This document shows, piece by piece, positions 25,551-35,892 of a stretch of 42,950 bases of DNA (position 1 is the first letter of the stretch; each line of letters begins with the position of its first letter). Under the pieces are notes generated by a model. That model was not told the DNA's origin. It did no database searches and saw only the letters and a list, made by a program, of their open reading frames with translations. The position numbers were made by a program, and so were the translations under genes. The stretch lies in assembly GCA_947575235.1 (NCBI GenBank), contig CANPMT010000020.1:1-42950 (forward strand), in the 5' to 3' direction. The DNA comes from an uncultured Porphyromonadaceae bacterium (lineage in GTDB: Bacteria > Bacteroidota > Bacteroidia > Bacteroidales > Muribaculaceae).

Positions 25551-27649
25551 ACAACAGGCAGAAAGAGGCCGTGGAGGCCACTGAAGGACGTGTGCGCGTA
25601 GTGGCCGGCGCCGGATCGGGAAAGACCCGTGTCCTGGCTCACCGTTATGCCTTTATCGTGAATGAGATCGGTATCAGTCCGGGCAATATCCTCTGCCTCA
25701 CCTTCACCAACAAGGCCGCGCAGGAGATGAAACGGCGCATAGCCGGGATGGTCGACCGAGGAAGCGTGAACGATTTCATCTGCACTATACACAGTTTCTG
25801 CGCTAAATTCCTGCGCCGCGAGATATACCGCATAGGGTATCCCCGCAATTTCATCATCATAGACGAGGAGGACGCCAAGAGTCTCGCACGCCAGGCCATG
25901 CAGGAATTCGGCATAGACCGTCGGAAGACCACCGCCGAACGTTTCCTGAAACAGGTGGCGGCCTACAAGGGGTATGACCCCGTGAAGTATATCCAGAATC
26001 ATCTCCTCCCCAATTCATCATCTGTGGCACCCGACGCCACGGTGCGTTATCTGCGCCTCCAGCTGAAGCAGTTCGCGCTCGATTATGACGACCTGCTCTA
26101 TTTCACACTCTATATCCTGAGTCATTTCGAGGATGCCCGCACCTACTGGACAGAGAAACTTAACTATGTGATGGTCGACGAGGGGCAGGACTGCACCGGC
26201 GACGACTGGAAACTGCTCCATGCCGTGACGGAACATCACGGCAATCTATTCGTGGTGGGCGACCCCGACCAGGCCATATATGAATGGCGCGGGGCAAACC
26301 CGAAGATATTCGTAGATTTCAAGGCGCATACCGATATCATCCTCAATGAGAATTACCGCTCCACCCCCGACATACTTGATGTGGCCAACCATATCATCGA
26401 CCATAACCGCAACCGCGTGAAGAAGGAACTCTTCACACGCCGACTGAATGAACGCCAGGCGGTGCATCTGCATTCAAAGTCAGAGAGGGAGGAGGCGGCA
26501 GCCATAGCCTCACGCATCGCGGAGGGTGTGAAGGAGGGTATGGGATATGGCGATTTCGCCATACTCTACCGCAGCTCGTTCCTTTCGCGCAGTCTGGAGC
26601 AGGCTCTGCTGAAGGAGCATATCCCCTACTCCGTATGGGGTGGTGTGCGTTTCTTCGAACGCAAGGAGATAAAGGATGTGGTGAGCTATCTCAGACTGAT
26701 CGCCACCGATGCCGACGATATCTCTTTCCGCCGTATCATCAACCTCCCGGCACGGAAATTCGGTGAGTCGTCGCTAAAGGCACTCACTAAATTGGCCGAG
26801 GAGGAGAACTCTCCTCTGATGGAGACCCTGCGCCGCAATATCGACGAGAAACCGTTCAACAAGTCGAGTCTACGTAATTTCATCGACCTGATCGACGCCG
26901 CGCGTCACCGCGTGGTGCTGATGAGTGTGTCGGAACTGACCGACTGGGTTATGAAGGAGAGCGGCCTGGCCGACCTCTACCGCAACGACGAGGAGGAGGA
27001 ACGCCTGGAGAATATAGCCGAGCTTATCAACTCCATGAAGGAGTTTGAGGCGGGACGCATCGACGAGGGTGACGCCGACCTCATATCATATCTGCAGGAG
27101 ATTGCCCTCTATACGAATGCCGACCGCACCAACGATTCGGAACGCGTTAGGATGATGACAATCCACCAGTCGAAGGGCTTGGAGTTTCCGGAGGTCTTCG
27201 TGGTGGGTCTCACGGAGGGTATCTTCCCCAACCACCGCTCCATACGCGAGCGTCGCCAGGATGGTGAGGAGGAGGAACGCCGCCTGATGTATGTGGCCGT
27301 GACGCGCGCCGAGAAGATGCTCTGGCTATGCGAGTCGGAGGGATACATGAATGATAACGGCGCGTTGAAATACCCATCGCGCTTCTTCTCGGAAGTGCCG
27401 GAGGGGATGCTCAAGGTGGAGGGACAGCTCGACCCGCTCCTGCTCCAGGGCACCGCCGGACTCGTGAGGATGCTGAAAGAGGAATTGGGTGAGACAGCAG
27501 AAGCACCCTTGGCCAATGGCACAAAGGTGCTTCACAAGATATTCGGTGAGGGTGTAATAGAGGGTTATGACGCCACGGCCAAGAGCTACAAGGTGAGGTT
27601 CGGAGGCGTTACACGCAATCTCCTCCCCCACGTCCTGACCAAAGCCTGA
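25544..27649 (+). CDS. uvrD: UvrD/PcrA/Rep-type superfamily I DNA helicase
   Basis: This is a 3'-5' ATP-dependent DNA helicase of the UvrD/PcrA type, used in repair and in clearing replication blocks. I choose GTG 25544 (MLNNRQKEAV, 701 residues), which opens with the family LNxxQxEAV Q-motif; the GTG at 25514 would add ten residues read inside ispF. Motif I is AGAGSGKT, motif II VDEGQD, motif III-like GDPDQAIYEWRGA, motif IV-like ENYRS, V VRMMTIHQSKGLEF and VI RRLMYVAVTRAEK. The C-terminal VLHKIFGEGVIEGY is the PcrA-type tail that contacts RNA polymerase. No nuclease domain is seen. Confidence 0.95.
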   Translation: MLNNRQKEAVEATEGRVRVVAGAGSGKTRVLAHRYAFIVNEIGISPGNILCLTFTNKAAQEMKRRIAGMVDRGSVNDFICTIHSFCAKFLRREIYRIGYPRNFIIIDEEDAKSLARQAMQEFGIDRRKTTAERFLKQVAAYKGYDPVKYIQNHLLPNSSSVAPDATVRYLRLQLKQFALDYDDLLYFTLYILSHFEDARTYWTEKLNYVMVDEGQDCTGDDWKLLHAVTEHHGNLFVVGDPDQAIYEWRGANPKIFVDFKAHTDIILNENYRSTPDILDVANHIIDHNRNRVKKELFTRRLNERQAVHLHSKSEREEAAAIASRIAEGVKEGMGYGDFAILYRSSFLSRSLEQALLKEHIPYSVWGGVRFFERKEIKDVVSYLRLIATDADDISFRRIINLPARKFGESSLKALTKLAEEENSPLMETLRRNIDEKPFNKSSLRNFIDLIDAARHRVVLMSVSELTDWVMKESGLADLYRNDEEEERLENIAELINSMKEFEAGRIDEGDADLISYLQEIALYTNADRTNDSERVRMMTIHQSKGLEFPEVFVVGLTEGIFPNHRSIRERRQDGEEEERRLMYVAVTRAEKMLWLCESEGYMNDNGALKYPSRFFSEVPEGMLKVEGQLDPLLLQGTAGLVRMLKEELGETAEAPLANGTKVLHKIFGEGVIEGYDATAKSYKVRFGGVTRNLLPHVLTKA

Positions 27650-27700
27650 ACCCCTGTCACCTCATCACTTATTACTTCATCACTCTGACTTATCCCTTAC

Positions 27701-28903
27701 TCATTCCACTCCACGGTTCTCCTTATTGAAGATGTGGCGCAGACGTGAGAAGATACGTTTCGCGGTTGATTCTGTAGGCACGATATTGGGCTGCTCTTTC
27801 AGGCTCTCTATCGCTGCCTTCTCGGCATCCGTGACATTCTCAGGCACGTATACCATCACATTCACCAGAAGGTCACCCTTCACGCTGCTGTTCATCTTGG
27901 GCAAGCCCTTGCCGCGCAGACGGAGCACCTTACCCGGCTGTGTACCGGCCGCAATCTTCAGACGCGCACGGCCATCGACTGTAGGAATCTCGGCACTGCC
28001 GCCCAAAGCCGCCGTCGGGAAGTCGAGCATAAGGTTATAGATAAGGTCGTCGCCGTCGCGGATAAGCTCGGGATTCTTCTCCTCCTGGATAACGATGAGA
28101 AGGTCGCCGTTGACACCCCCGTGGCGCGGAGCGTTACCCTGGCCACGCATGGTGAGCGTCATGCCATCCTCAACACCGGCCGGAATGTGGAAGCTTACAA
28201 CATCGTCGCGCTTCTCGACACCGGTGCCGTTGCAATATGTACAGGGCTCGGAGATAACCTTACCCTCGCCGTTACATTCCGGACAAACCGACTCGCTCTG
28301 CATAGCGCCGAACATGGTCTGCTGCACGTGGGTGATATACCCTGTGCCGTGGCAACGCTGGCAGGTGTGGAAGGCTGTGCCATCCTTGGCGCCCGTGCCC
28401 TTGCAATGCTCGCAGGCCACGTAGCGGGGTATCTTCAGTTTCTTGTCGACACCGTTCATTATATCCTTCAGGGTGACCTTTACAGTGATACGCAGGTCGG
28501 TTCCCTTGTTGACATGCTGACGCGGACGTGCGCCCGAAGCCCCTTCGAAACCGCCGAAGCCGCCTCCGAAGCCGCCACGGCCGCCGAAGATATCACCGAA
28601 GTGGGCGAAGATATCCTCCATCGACATACCGCCGCCGCTGTAGAAGCCGCCGCCTCCGGCGCCACCGAAGCCCTGCGGACCCATGTTATGGCCAAACTGG
28701 TCATACTTGGCACGCTTGTCGGCGTCGCTCAGTACATCATACGCCTCGGCAGCCTCCTTGAATTTCTCCTCAGCGGCCTTGTCACCCGGATTCTTGTCAG
28801 GGTGATACTTGATGGCCATCTTTCGGTAGGCCTTCTTTATCTCATCGGCACTCGCGTCCTTGCTGACGCCAAGCACCTCATAATAGTCTCTTTTTTCTGC
28901 CAT
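27701..28903 (-). CDS. dnaJ: Chaperone DnaJ (Hsp40)
   Basis: DnaJ delivers unfolded proteins to DnaK and stimulates its ATPase. The 400 residues are in order: J domain with HPD at 34-36, a Gly/Phe-rich linker (about 77-125), four zinc-finger repeats ([32 protein letters not shown]), then the beta-sandwich client-binding domains ([18 protein letters not shown]) and a basic tail. It follows grpE by 17 bp and closes the minus-strand cluster, facing the helicase gene over a 51-bp gap with no obvious terminator hairpin. Confidence 0.98.
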   Translation of the reverse strand: MAEKRDYYEVLGVSKDASADEIKKAYRKMAIKYHPDKNPGDKAAEEKFKEAAEAYDVLSDADKRAKYDQFGHNMGPQGFGGAGGGGFYSGGGMSMEDIFAHFGDIFGGRGGFGGGFGGFEGASGARPRQHVNKGTDLRITVKVTLKDIMNGVDKKLKIPRYVACEHCKGTGAKDGTAFHTCQRCHGTGYITHVQQTMFGAMQSESVCPECNGEGKVISEPCTYCNGTGVEKRDDVVSFHIPAGVEDGMTLTMRGQGNAPRHGGVNGDLLIVIQEEKNPELIRDGDDLIYNLMLDFPTAALGGSAEIPTVDGRARLKIAAGTQPGKVLRLRGKGLPKMNSSVKGDLLVNVMVYVPENVTDAEKAAIESLKEQPNIVPTESTAKRIFSRLRHIFNKENRGVE

Positions 28904-28920
28904 GGCTCAGATTCCTTTCT

Positions 28921-29559
28921 TTACTGGGCAACCACCACTTTGGCATGGCGGAGCACTTTGTCGTTGATCATATATCCCTTCTCCACGGTGTCGATTATCT
29001 TACCCTTCTTCGACTCGTCGGGCACAGGCACCACGGAGATTGCCTCATGCTTCTCGGTGTCGAATGTGTCGTCGGCCGGATCAATCTCCTTAACGCCGTT
29101 GGCAGCGAGATATTTCTTCAGTTTGTTGTAGATGAGATTGACACCCTCCTTCATGGCCTCGGTGTCCTCGCTCGTCTCGGCGGCCTTGAGGCAACGCTCA
29201 AAGTCATCCATGATCGGGAGCAGACCTTTCAGCACATTCTCGCCGGCATTCTTGATAATCTCGCTCTTCTCCTTGAGGGTGCGCTTGCGGAAGTTGTCGA
29301 ACTCAGCCATGAGGAAGAGATACTCCTTCTTCTCCTTGGCCACCTGCTCCTCAAGCTCAGACACACGGTTCTCGAGACTGTTGTTCTCAGCCTCTGCCTC
29401 CGCCTCCCCAGCATTCTCTGCCTCGGGAGCCACATCATCTATGCTGACTTCCTGATTCCCGGCATCAGCTGCATTCTGGTTCTCAGGATCAATGACATTC
29501 TCATCATCGCGGGCGTCCTGCGCCCCTTTGTATTTTTGATAAAACTTATTCTTTCCCAT
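28921..29559 (-). CDS. grpE: Nucleotide exchange factor GrpE
   Basis: GrpE releases ADP from DnaK. I start at ATG 29559 (MGKNKFYQKY), 212 residues; the longer frame (to 29628) adds a hydrophobic stretch that does not fit the family. An acidic, low-complexity N-terminal region (about 15-75) leads into the dimerising coiled coil (LENRVSELEEQVAKEKKEY, FLMAEFDNFRKRTLKEK) and the beta-domain that contacts DnaK (EAISVVPVPDESKKGKII, VEKGYMINDKVLRHAKVVV). It is 17 bp upstream of dnaJ; dnaK is not in the window. Confidence 0.95.
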   Translation of the reverse strand: MGKNKFYQKYKGAQDARDDENVIDPENQNAADAGNQEVSIDDVAPEAENAGEAEAEAENNSLENRVSELEEQVAKEKKEYLFLMAEFDNFRKRTLKEKSEIIKNAGENVLKGLLPIMDDFERCLKAAETSEDTEAMKEGVNLIYNKLKKYLAANGVKEIDPADDTFDTEKHEAISVVPVPDESKKGKIIDTVEKGYMINDKVLRHAKVVVAQ

Positions 29560-29673
29560 AACGGATAGTGTTTTAGTATGTATCTTGCAAATATCAGGCC
29601 AAACTATGTTAAAAGGAATCTCAATCAAGAGCTGAGTGCGTAAACATCATACGCACTCAAAAACAGCCTGACG

Positions 29674-30555
29674 CTATAATCTGAACAACCAAACTCCCTC
29701 ATTAGTTGTGTCTAATGCCGCTTTCGCCCGCTCTCCGTCACTGAAAATGCCATAGATAGCCGATCCGCTTCCGCTCATGGAGGCATACACGGCACCCTGC
29801 TCATACAGCCGCTCCTTTATCCGGGCAAGCTCCGGATATTTCGGGAAGACGGTCTCCTCGAAGTCGTTGACTACCTTCCCGCGCCATTGGTCGAGGGGGA
29901 GATAGTGCAGGAAACGGAGGTCGAAGTCGGGCCTGCGCGGCTTCACGCCGCTGAAGGCATCCTTGGTGGAGACGTAGACGTCGGGCTTCACTATCAGCAG
30001 CCAGTTCCCCTTGAGGTCGATCTCAACCGGATTCAGTATCTCCCCTATACCTTCGGCGAAGCAGGGGGTGTTGTAGATGAAGAAGGGGCAGTCGGCTCCC
30101 AAGCGACGGGCCATGTCGGCAAGCTCGCTCTTGGTGAAGCGCTCGCCGAGAAGCTCGTTGAGCGTGACGAGGGTGAAGGAGGCGTCGGCGCTCCCCCCTC
30201 CCAACCCGGCTCCGTCGGGGAGGTGCTTGTCAAGTGTTATGGTGAACATACCCAAGTCGTCGTCTGCGCCGAACTTGTCAAGGTAGGAGCGCAGGAAGAG
30301 TGAGGTGGCTTTCACCACAAGGTTCTTCTCGGGGGGACAGTCTATGCGGCGTCCCATCATCTGGAATTTGCAACCGGTTTGGTTGCCGGGCTGGAAGTTC
30401 ATCTCCAGGATATCGTCGAAGGCCTGGGGCTGCTGCGGCATACCGCTCTCTATACCCACGGGGAAAAAGACGGTCTCAAGATCGTGATAACCATCCTCAC
30501 GTTTCGCCACTATATTAAGCCCAAGGTTAATCTTGGCATTTACAAATTTTATCAT
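29674..30555 (-). CDS. ispE: 4-diphosphocytidyl-2-C-methyl-D-erythritol kinase
   Basis: IspE phosphorylates CDP-ME in the MEP isoprenoid pathway using ATP. I start at ATG 30555 (MIKFVNAKINLGLNI), 293 residues. It is a GHMP kinase: the substrate motif KINLGLNIVAKREDGYHDLE (20 residues), the ATP loop PDGAGLGGGSADA, CPFFI and the late MSGSGSAIYGIF loop are all present. It lies 71 bp after the MATE gene and 114 bp before grpE, all on the minus strand. It is one of two MEP genes in the window. Confidence 0.96.
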   Translation of the reverse strand: MIKFVNAKINLGLNIVAKREDGYHDLETVFFPVGIESGMPQQPQAFDDILEMNFQPGNQTGCKFQMMGRRIDCPPEKNLVVKATSLFLRSYLDKFGADDDLGMFTITLDKHLPDGAGLGGGSADASFTLVTLNELLGERFTKSELADMARRLGADCPFFIYNTPCFAEGIGEILNPVEIDLKGNWLLIVKPDVYVSTKDAFSGVKPRRPDFDLRFLHYLPLDQWRGKVVNDFEETVFPKYPELARIKERLYEQGAVYASMSGSGSAIYGIFSDGERAKAALDTTNEGVWLFRL

Positions 30556-30626
30556 GTCGCGTGATGCTTTCTTTCTATTTAAACGGTGTACACACACCTT
30601 TTGTTATGCAGCTTCTCTATTGTATA

Positions 30627-31955
30627 TCATGCCGCTCCACTCATCCGCACCCTCACTGAGCGCGGCCAGAGCGCGGCCAACACCACCCCACGCAGCAAAA
30701 GATATGCCAAAAACGCGGTCCACAGCCTTGTGTTCCCTACCACGGCGAAGCTGACGGTGCCGTCGGCTATGTGCATCCACGCAAGGAGGTAGAATAGAAG
30801 GGAGGCGCAGAGTGTGGCAAGCATCATCTTGGCGGTGTCGGTTATACCCACGTAGAAGCCGTCGAAGATGAATGCCCAGGCTGAGCATATGGGGAGGAGC
30901 GCCACCCATACCATCATGGAGTCAACACCCTCCCTCACGTTGTCGCTGTCGGTGAGAAGGGCGGTCACGGCGTCACCCCCGAAGAGGTAGAGCAGACTGA
31001 ACACGGCCCCCATGGCGCCGGTCCAGAGAAGTAGCGCGCGCACACTGCGGCGCAGCATCCCCGGGTCGCCGGCTCCGGCAAAACGTCCTGTCAGGGCCTC
31101 TCCGGCAAAGGCGAACCCATCCATGAAGTAGGAGAAGAACTGGAAGAACTGCATCATGATCACGTTCACCGCCAAGGTGAGGGCACCGAGACGCGCTCCG
31201 GCAGCCGTGACACCCATACTGACGGCCATCACGAATATCGACCGGAAGAAGAGGTTGGCGTTGACGGTGAAGAAGCGCCGCATCCCGCCACCTCGGAGAA
31301 TCTCGTCGCGCCGGCAGAGAAGTCTCTCACCACTCCGGAACCTGCGGGCCCATATCAGGGCCATGATGAAGCCTGCCCAGTTGGAGGCCATGGTGCCCCA
31401 TGCCACCCCCTCGAAACCAACCGAGGTGTGGAACACAAGCAGATAGCTGAGAAGGATGTTGATTATGTTCATGGTGATTGAGATCACCATCGGGGGAACG
31501 GTTGACTGCATACCCACAAACCAGCCGCTCACGGCCATCATCCCCAACAGGGCCGGCATACCCCATATGCGGAGTATGAAGTAGCGTTCCACATAGAGGC
31601 GCACCTCGGGTTCGGGGTCGATTATCGCCAGCATACCCTGCATGAGGGGGTATTGCAGCAATATGAGGGCCACGCCGAACCCTGTGCCGAGTATCAGGGC
31701 GCGGGTGAAGATGCGGCGTATCCCATCGTTGTCGCCGGCGCCGTAGACGGTGGCCGTCATTCCGGTGGTGCCCATGCGCAGAAACACGAGGAGGCAGATG
31801 ATGACATTGAGCATCATCGCCCCCACGGCTATCGCGGCCAGGTATATCTCGGAGCCTAAATGCCCCGATATGGCTGTATCACAAAGGCCGAGCAGCGGCA
31901 CCGTGATATTGCTCACGATCGCCGGCACGCCCAGCCTCAGTATCTCTTTGTTCAT
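30627..31955 (-). CDS. MATE family efflux transporter (DinF-like)
   Basis: The 442-residue integral membrane protein has about twelve hydrophobic segments in two similar halves, as in multidrug and toxin extrusion antiporters. The opening EILRLGVPAIVSNITVPLLG (20 residues) and DTAISGHLGS are the DinF-branch start, and GWFVGMQSTVPPM with N-rich IINILLSY marks the end of the first half. It would export cationic or other compounds using Na+ or H+. The start lies 41 bp after ribBA, so the two are probably co-transcribed. Substrate cannot be told from sequence. Confidence 0.93.
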   Translation of the reverse strand: MNKEILRLGVPAIVSNITVPLLGLCDTAISGHLGSEIYLAAIAVGAMMLNVIICLLVFLRMGTTGMTATVYGAGDNDGIRRIFTRALILGTGFGVALILLQYPLMQGMLAIIDPEPEVRLYVERYFILRIWGMPALLGMMAVSGWFVGMQSTVPPMVISITMNIINILLSYLLVFHTSVGFEGVAWGTMASNWAGFIMALIWARRFRSGERLLCRRDEILRGGGMRRFFTVNANLFFRSIFVMAVSMGVTAAGARLGALTLAVNVIMMQFFQFFSYFMDGFAFAGEALTGRFAGAGDPGMLRRSVRALLLWTGAMGAVFSLLYLFGGDAVTALLTDSDNVREGVDSMMVWVALLPICSAWAFIFDGFYVGITDTAKMMLATLCASLLFYLLAWMHIADGTVSFAVVGNTRLWTAFLAYLLLRGVVLAALWPRSVRVRMSGAA

Positions 31956-31996
31956 ATCATGTCACCGGCTCCGTGTAGAGCCGTCGTCGGATTCTA

Positions 31997-33211
31997 TCAC
32001 ACCTTGTGGAGGTCATGGCCCATGCGCTCCTTCTTGGTGTGCATGTAGCGGCTGTTGTATTTGTTGGGTTCCACCTCAAGAGGGATATTCTCTGTCACCT
32101 CGATGTCATAACCCTCCAGGCCGATACGCTTCATCGGATTGTTTGACATGAGACGCATCTTCTTGATGCCGAGGGCATGGAGTATGTTGGCTCCAACGCC
32201 ATAGTCGCGCTCGTCGGCCTTGTGGCCGAGATGCAGGTTGGCGTCGACGGTGTCGAGACCGTTCTCCTGAAGTTTGTAAGCCTTGATCTTATCCATCAGG
32301 CCGATGCCGCGCCCCTCCTGGTTGAGGTAGATGATGGCGCCGCGTCCCTCCTTCTCGATTCTCTGCATGGCGAGGTGGAGCTGTTCGCCGCATTCGCAGC
32401 GCATGGAGCCGAAGATATCGCCTGTGGCGCACGATGAATGCACGCGCACGAGCACGGGCTCGCCGTTGGCCACATCACCCTTTATCAGGGCGATATGCTC
32501 AAGATTGTTATCTTTCTGGCGGAAGGGTATCAGGTGGAAATGGCCGTAGGCGGTGGGCATGTCTACCTCCTCACCCATCTCAACGATTGAATCGTTCTGC
32601 ATACGGTAGGCTATGAGGTCGCGTATGCTTACGAGCTTGAGACCCCATTCGTCGGCGCGGCGGCGCAGCTCGGGGAGACGGGCCATGGTGCCGTCGTCGC
32701 TCATGATCTCCATGAGGGCGGCAGCAGGCTGCAGACCGGCGAGACGGGCGAAGTCGACAGCCGCCTCAGTGTGGCCGCAACGCTGGATCACGCCACGGTC
32801 CTGGGCGTAGAGCGGATTGATATGGCCGGGACGTCCGAAGGTGGCGGGAGTAGAGGCGGGATCGGCCAAGGCGCGGATAGTGGCCGCACGGTCGTCGGCC
32901 GACACTCCGGTTGAGCAACCCTCCAGTTTATCGACTGTCACTGTGAAGGGGGTGCCGAGCACCGAGGTGTTGTCTGTCACCTGATGCGGAAGGTCGAGCT
33001 CCTCGCAACGTTTGTTGGTGATGGGGGCGCAGAGCACACCCCTGGCGTTCTTGAGCATGAAATTCACATCCTCGGGGGTGATCTTCTCAGCCGCGATGAT
33101 AAGGTCGCCCTCATTCTCGCGGTCCTCGTCATCGACCACTATTATCATCTTACCATTGCGGAAATCCTCGATGGCTTCCTCAATCGTGTCGAGTTTTATA
33201 TTATTCTCCAT
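31997..33211 (-). CDS. ribBA: Bifunctional DHBP synthase / GTP cyclohydrolase II
   Basis: RibBA starts riboflavin synthesis from both precursors. The N-terminal half (about 1-205) is 3,4-dihydroxy-2-butanone-4-phosphate synthase with [11 protein letters not shown] and [13 protein letters not shown]. The C-terminal half is GTP cyclohydrolase II, with zinc cysteines in [18 protein letters not shown], then [21 protein letters not shown] (quoted in part: [15 protein letters not shown]). The 404-residue length is normal for the fusion. A -7 box about 23 bp upstream gives a short leader, so there is no room for an FMN riboswitch. Confidence 0.97.
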   Translation of the reverse strand: MENNIKLDTIEEAIEDFRNGKMIIVVDDEDRENEGDLIIAAEKITPEDVNFMLKNARGVLCAPITNKRCEELDLPHQVTDNTSVLGTPFTVTVDKLEGCSTGVSADDRAATIRALADPASTPATFGRPGHINPLYAQDRGVIQRCGHTEAAVDFARLAGLQPAAALMEIMSDDGTMARLPELRRRADEWGLKLVSIRDLIAYRMQNDSIVEMGEEVDMPTAYGHFHLIPFRQKDNNLEHIALIKGDVANGEPVLVRVHSSCATGDIFGSMRCECGEQLHLAMQRIEKEGRGAIIYLNQEGRGIGLMDKIKAYKLQENGLDTVDANLHLGHKADERDYGVGANILHALGIKKMRLMSNNPMKRIGLEGYDIEVTENIPLEVEPNKYNSRYMHTKKERMGHDLHKV

Positions 33212-33233
33212 ATCGGGTTATCATTAATAATTG

Positions 33234-33241
33234 CAAAATTA
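33234..33241 (-). promoter_or_regulatory. -7 box for ribBA
   Basis: Minus-strand TAATTTTG at 33241-33234. Start near 33230, leader about 19 nt. I find no convincing -33 TTTG 19-21 bp upstream. Confidence 0.45.
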
Positions 33242-33314
33242 ATAAAAAAATCTGAGCTCCCTGTTCCAGGCCGGCTATACATTCCGGGTGAAACCACTAT
33301 CCCGGGTGAAATCC

Positions 33315-33851
33315 CTATTCCACCACGAAGATCGAGAAGTTGACACTTCCATACACCCTGTGCTGGGCGAATCCGGGGAGGTGTGAGAAGTCGCGTGTGC
33401 GCGAATGTTCTATTATCACGACCGTGCCCCTCTTCACCATGGGTGAGTTGAGTATCAGCTCCGGCACCTCGTCGAAGCGGGGATGGTCGTAAGGGGGGTC
33501 GGCGAAGATGAAGTCGAACTGGCGGCTGCAGGTGAGCACGAATTTGAACACGTCACCCTTGATGACGCGCAATGACTCGTCGCCAAGTTTCTCCTTCACA
33601 CTGCGGATGAACTGTGCCTGCACGGGAGCCTGCTCCACGGCTGTCACCTCGGAGCAGCCACGCGAGAGGAACTCGAAACTTATGGCGCCTGTCCCGGCAA
33701 AGAGGTCGAGCGCGCTTTTCCCCTCGAACTCCTCCATATTCTCAAGCACGTTGAAAAGATTCTCGCGTGCGAAATCAGTAGTGGGACGCGCCGTTATATT
33801 CTTCGGCACATCGAAACGGCGTCTCCCGTATTTACCTCTTATAATTCTCAT
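33315..33851 (-). CDS. rsmD: 16S rRNA (guanine966-N2)-methyltransferase RsmD
   Basis: RsmD methylates G966 of 16S rRNA using S-adenosylmethionine. The 178-residue protein opens with MRIIRGKYGRRRFDVPK, the family start. It has the SAM motif LDLFAGTGAISFEFLSRG and the catalytic DPPYDHPRF (DPPY form of the NPPY motif). Its ATG overlaps the stop of the DUF3822 gene by 4 bp, a pairing usual in Bacteroidetes. It ends 103 bp upstream of the ribBA start in the same orientation. Confidence 0.95.
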   Translation of the reverse strand: MRIIRGKYGRRRFDVPKNITARPTTDFARENLFNVLENMEEFEGKSALDLFAGTGAISFEFLSRGCSEVTAVEQAPVQAQFIRSVKEKLGDESLRVIKGDVFKFVLTCSRQFDFIFADPPYDHPRFDEVPELILNSPMVKRGTVVIIEHSRTRDFSHLPGFAQHRVYGSVNFSIFVVE

Positions 33852-34606
33852 TCTTTCTCAATTTTTAATCCGGAGGGAACCGTTGTCAGACCCGGAATAA
33901 ACTGCCTGAAATTCCCAATCGTCTCTTCGGAGATGTCGTCGCCCGTGATTTTCACGGATGTCTCCTCTTGACTAACGCCATACACCCTGAACAAGTTGAG
34001 AATATGGTATAGAATATCGGTCGGGGCTGTCCAGGGATGGGTTGAGGCGGAGATAAGGCGCGGGCCGTCGGTGAGCACGAAATCGGCCTCGTCGGGATAT
34101 ACGGCCACACACATCCCGGTGCCCTCGCCGCTGTGGCGCTGACGGATGACCTGCTGCATGAGCCGGCATCCGATCCTCGCGCCCGGGAATGTACGGCTCA
34201 GGAAATCCTTCAGGCCCGGCACGAGTGTGAACACGGCGGTGATGTCGCCGTCGGTCTCGCACATGAGGTCGTTGGCCTCGGCTTTATAGACAGCCGTATA
34301 GAAATCCTCCTCCGTTCCCTCGGTCTCGTTGACAAGCTCCGTGGGGCAGAAGAGAGTTTTCGGGGCGTCGATTACAATGCGGGCCGAGAAATCGTCGAGC
34401 ACGCGTGGATGGTCATACACCACATTCTCGATATGGTGTAAAAGATTATCGGGATCCTCCTCCCAGTCCTGCCTGAACAGCATCTGTAAAGGAAGATCCT
34501 CATGTATCGTGTTCTCAAGATAGGCCGCTATAGATTTGGAGCCGATATTGATAATCAGCCTCCATTGACCGGTATCGGCAAAATCAGCGGCAGTAAGTCC
34601 CACCAT
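33848..34606 (-). CDS. DUF3822 family protein
   Basis: The 252-residue protein resembles the Bacteroidetes family DUF3822, found next to rsmD. It has two repeated actin-like-fold halves; visible pieces are SIAAYLENTIHEDLPLQ, the central PTELVNETEG, ANDLMCETDGDITAVF and the late WTAPTDILYHILNLFRVYGV (20 residues) with GDDISEETIGNFRQFI. These suggest an ATPase/pilus-assembly-like fold, but no function is established to my knowledge. The 4-bp overlap with rsmD argues for coupled expression. Confidence 0.75.
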   Translation of the reverse strand: MVGLTAADFADTGQWRLIINIGSKSIAAYLENTIHEDLPLQMLFRQDWEEDPDNLLHHIENVVYDHPRVLDDFSARIVIDAPKTLFCPTELVNETEGTEEDFYTAVYKAEANDLMCETDGDITAVFTLVPGLKDFLSRTFPGARIGCRLMQQVIRQRHSGEGTGMCVAVYPDEADFVLTDGPRLISASTHPWTAPTDILYHILNLFRVYGVSQEETSVKITGDDISEETIGNFRQFIPGLTTVPSGLKIEKE

Positions 34607-34670
34607 CTATGTCAATATTATACATTTAATTCTGTGGGAGCCTCATTCTGATCCGGTCGGAAGGGCCGGG

Positions 34671-35720
34671 TCAGCTCGAGATCTCGCCGCAGAGACTCAG
34701 TTCCATATAATTCTTCACCTCGTCGGCCGACATTCCGCGCCCGAGCAGGTGCATGAGTTTGGTGATGGCGGCTTCCGACGTCAGGTCATGGCCCGACACC
34801 ACTCCGCATTGCGCCAGCTCCATGCCGGTCTGGTAACGGAAGGGATGCACGCTTCCGTTGGTGCACTGGGTGATGTTGACCACCACAATCCCCTTCTCGA
34901 CAGTCTTCCTTATGGCTTCGAAAAACCATGGGTCGGTGGGGCCGTTTCCGGCGCCGAAAGTCTTCAGCACAACACCCTTTATGCCCGGAGTGGCGAGCAT
35001 ATGCTTCACCACCTCCTCCTTTATGCCGGGGAAGAGATCCATATAGAGCACGTTGCAGTCCATGTTGTAATGCACTTTCAACGGTGCCCCGGGGTTGCGG
35101 CCGCGCCAGAGGGCCTCGCGGTTGTAGGTTATGCCCAGACCGATTTTGGCGAGCTCGGGATAGTTGTTGCTCTTGAAGGCGTTGAAGTTGTCGGCGCTGC
35201 GTTTTGTGCTGCGGTTACCCCGCCAGAGATAGTTCTCGAACAGGATGGCAACCTCCCTCACCATATGCTGCCCCGAAGCGTCGCGAGCGGCGGCGATCTG
35301 GAGCGCGGTGATGAGATTCTCCTCACCGTCGGTGCGCACCTCGCCTATGGGGAGCTGCGAGCCGGTGATGATGACCGGTTTGTCGAGATTCTCAAGCATG
35401 AAGCTGAGCGCCGACGAGGTATAGGCCATCGTGTCGGTGCCATGAAGCACGACAAAGCCATCGTAGCTCTCGTAGTTGTCTTCTATCACCTTGGCTATCT
35501 CGGCCCAGTGACCGGGGGTCATGGCCGAGGAGTCGATGGGCCGTTCAAACTGGAAACTACCGATCTCGAAGTCGAGCATCTTGAGTTTGGGCACACTGTC
35601 TATCAGGTGATGGAAATCAACCGGGGCAAGCGCATGGGTCACCGGATTCTCTTGCATTCCTATGGTTCCTCCGGTATAGACCATAAGGATGCGGGGGCGT
35701 GGAAGGCTGGATTTGCTCAT
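34671..35720 (-). CDS. ansA: Type I L-asparaginase
   Basis: This cytosolic enzyme converts asparagine to aspartate and ammonia. The 349 residues lack a signal peptide, as type I enzymes do. The two catalytic threonine motifs are visible: VYTGGTIGMQ near the start and LHGTDTMAYT about 80 residues on, with the VITGSQLPIGE stretch between and the C-terminal allosteric-type domain (GVVLKTFGAGNGP, NITQCTNGSV). A -7 box lies 55 bp upstream. It is monocistronic by spacing: 64 bp to DUF3822 and 172 bp to the DUF1460 gene. Confidence 0.96.
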   Translation of the reverse strand: MSKSSLPRPRILMVYTGGTIGMQENPVTHALAPVDFHHLIDSVPKLKMLDFEIGSFQFERPIDSSAMTPGHWAEIAKVIEDNYESYDGFVVLHGTDTMAYTSSALSFMLENLDKPVIITGSQLPIGEVRTDGEENLITALQIAAARDASGQHMVREVAILFENYLWRGNRSTKRSADNFNAFKSNNYPELAKIGLGITYNREALWRGRNPGAPLKVHYNMDCNVLYMDLFPGIKEEVVKHMLATPGIKGVVLKTFGAGNGPTDPWFFEAIRKTVEKGIVVVNITQCTNGSVHPFRYQTGMELAQCGVVSGHDLTSEAAITKLMHLLGRGMSADEVKNYMELSLCGEISS

Positions 35721-35774
35721 TGGATTACGGCTAATAGTTTTGCGTCAAGTCGTTGAGCCGACTCTTCATGGGCG

Positions 35775-35806
35775 CAAATTTAGCAAACTGTTACCAATTA
35801 TGCAAG
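35775..35806 (-). promoter_or_regulatory. Promoter of ansA
   Basis: Minus strand: CTTG (one mismatch to TTTG) at 35806-35803, 20 bp, TAAATTTG at 35782-35775. Start near 35771, leader about 50 nt. Confidence 0.55.
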
Positions 35807-35892
35807 AGCAAACCTGAAAATCCTCCTGATTTCTTTCATTTTTCACCTTTCCCGGGATTCCGCGGGGCTGCACCCTGCTTTATCCGGTGTGA

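Noticed and set aside
33212..33314. FMN riboswitch before ribBA
   Set aside because: The predicted leader is about 19 nt and the gap shows none of the conserved FMN aptamer segments.
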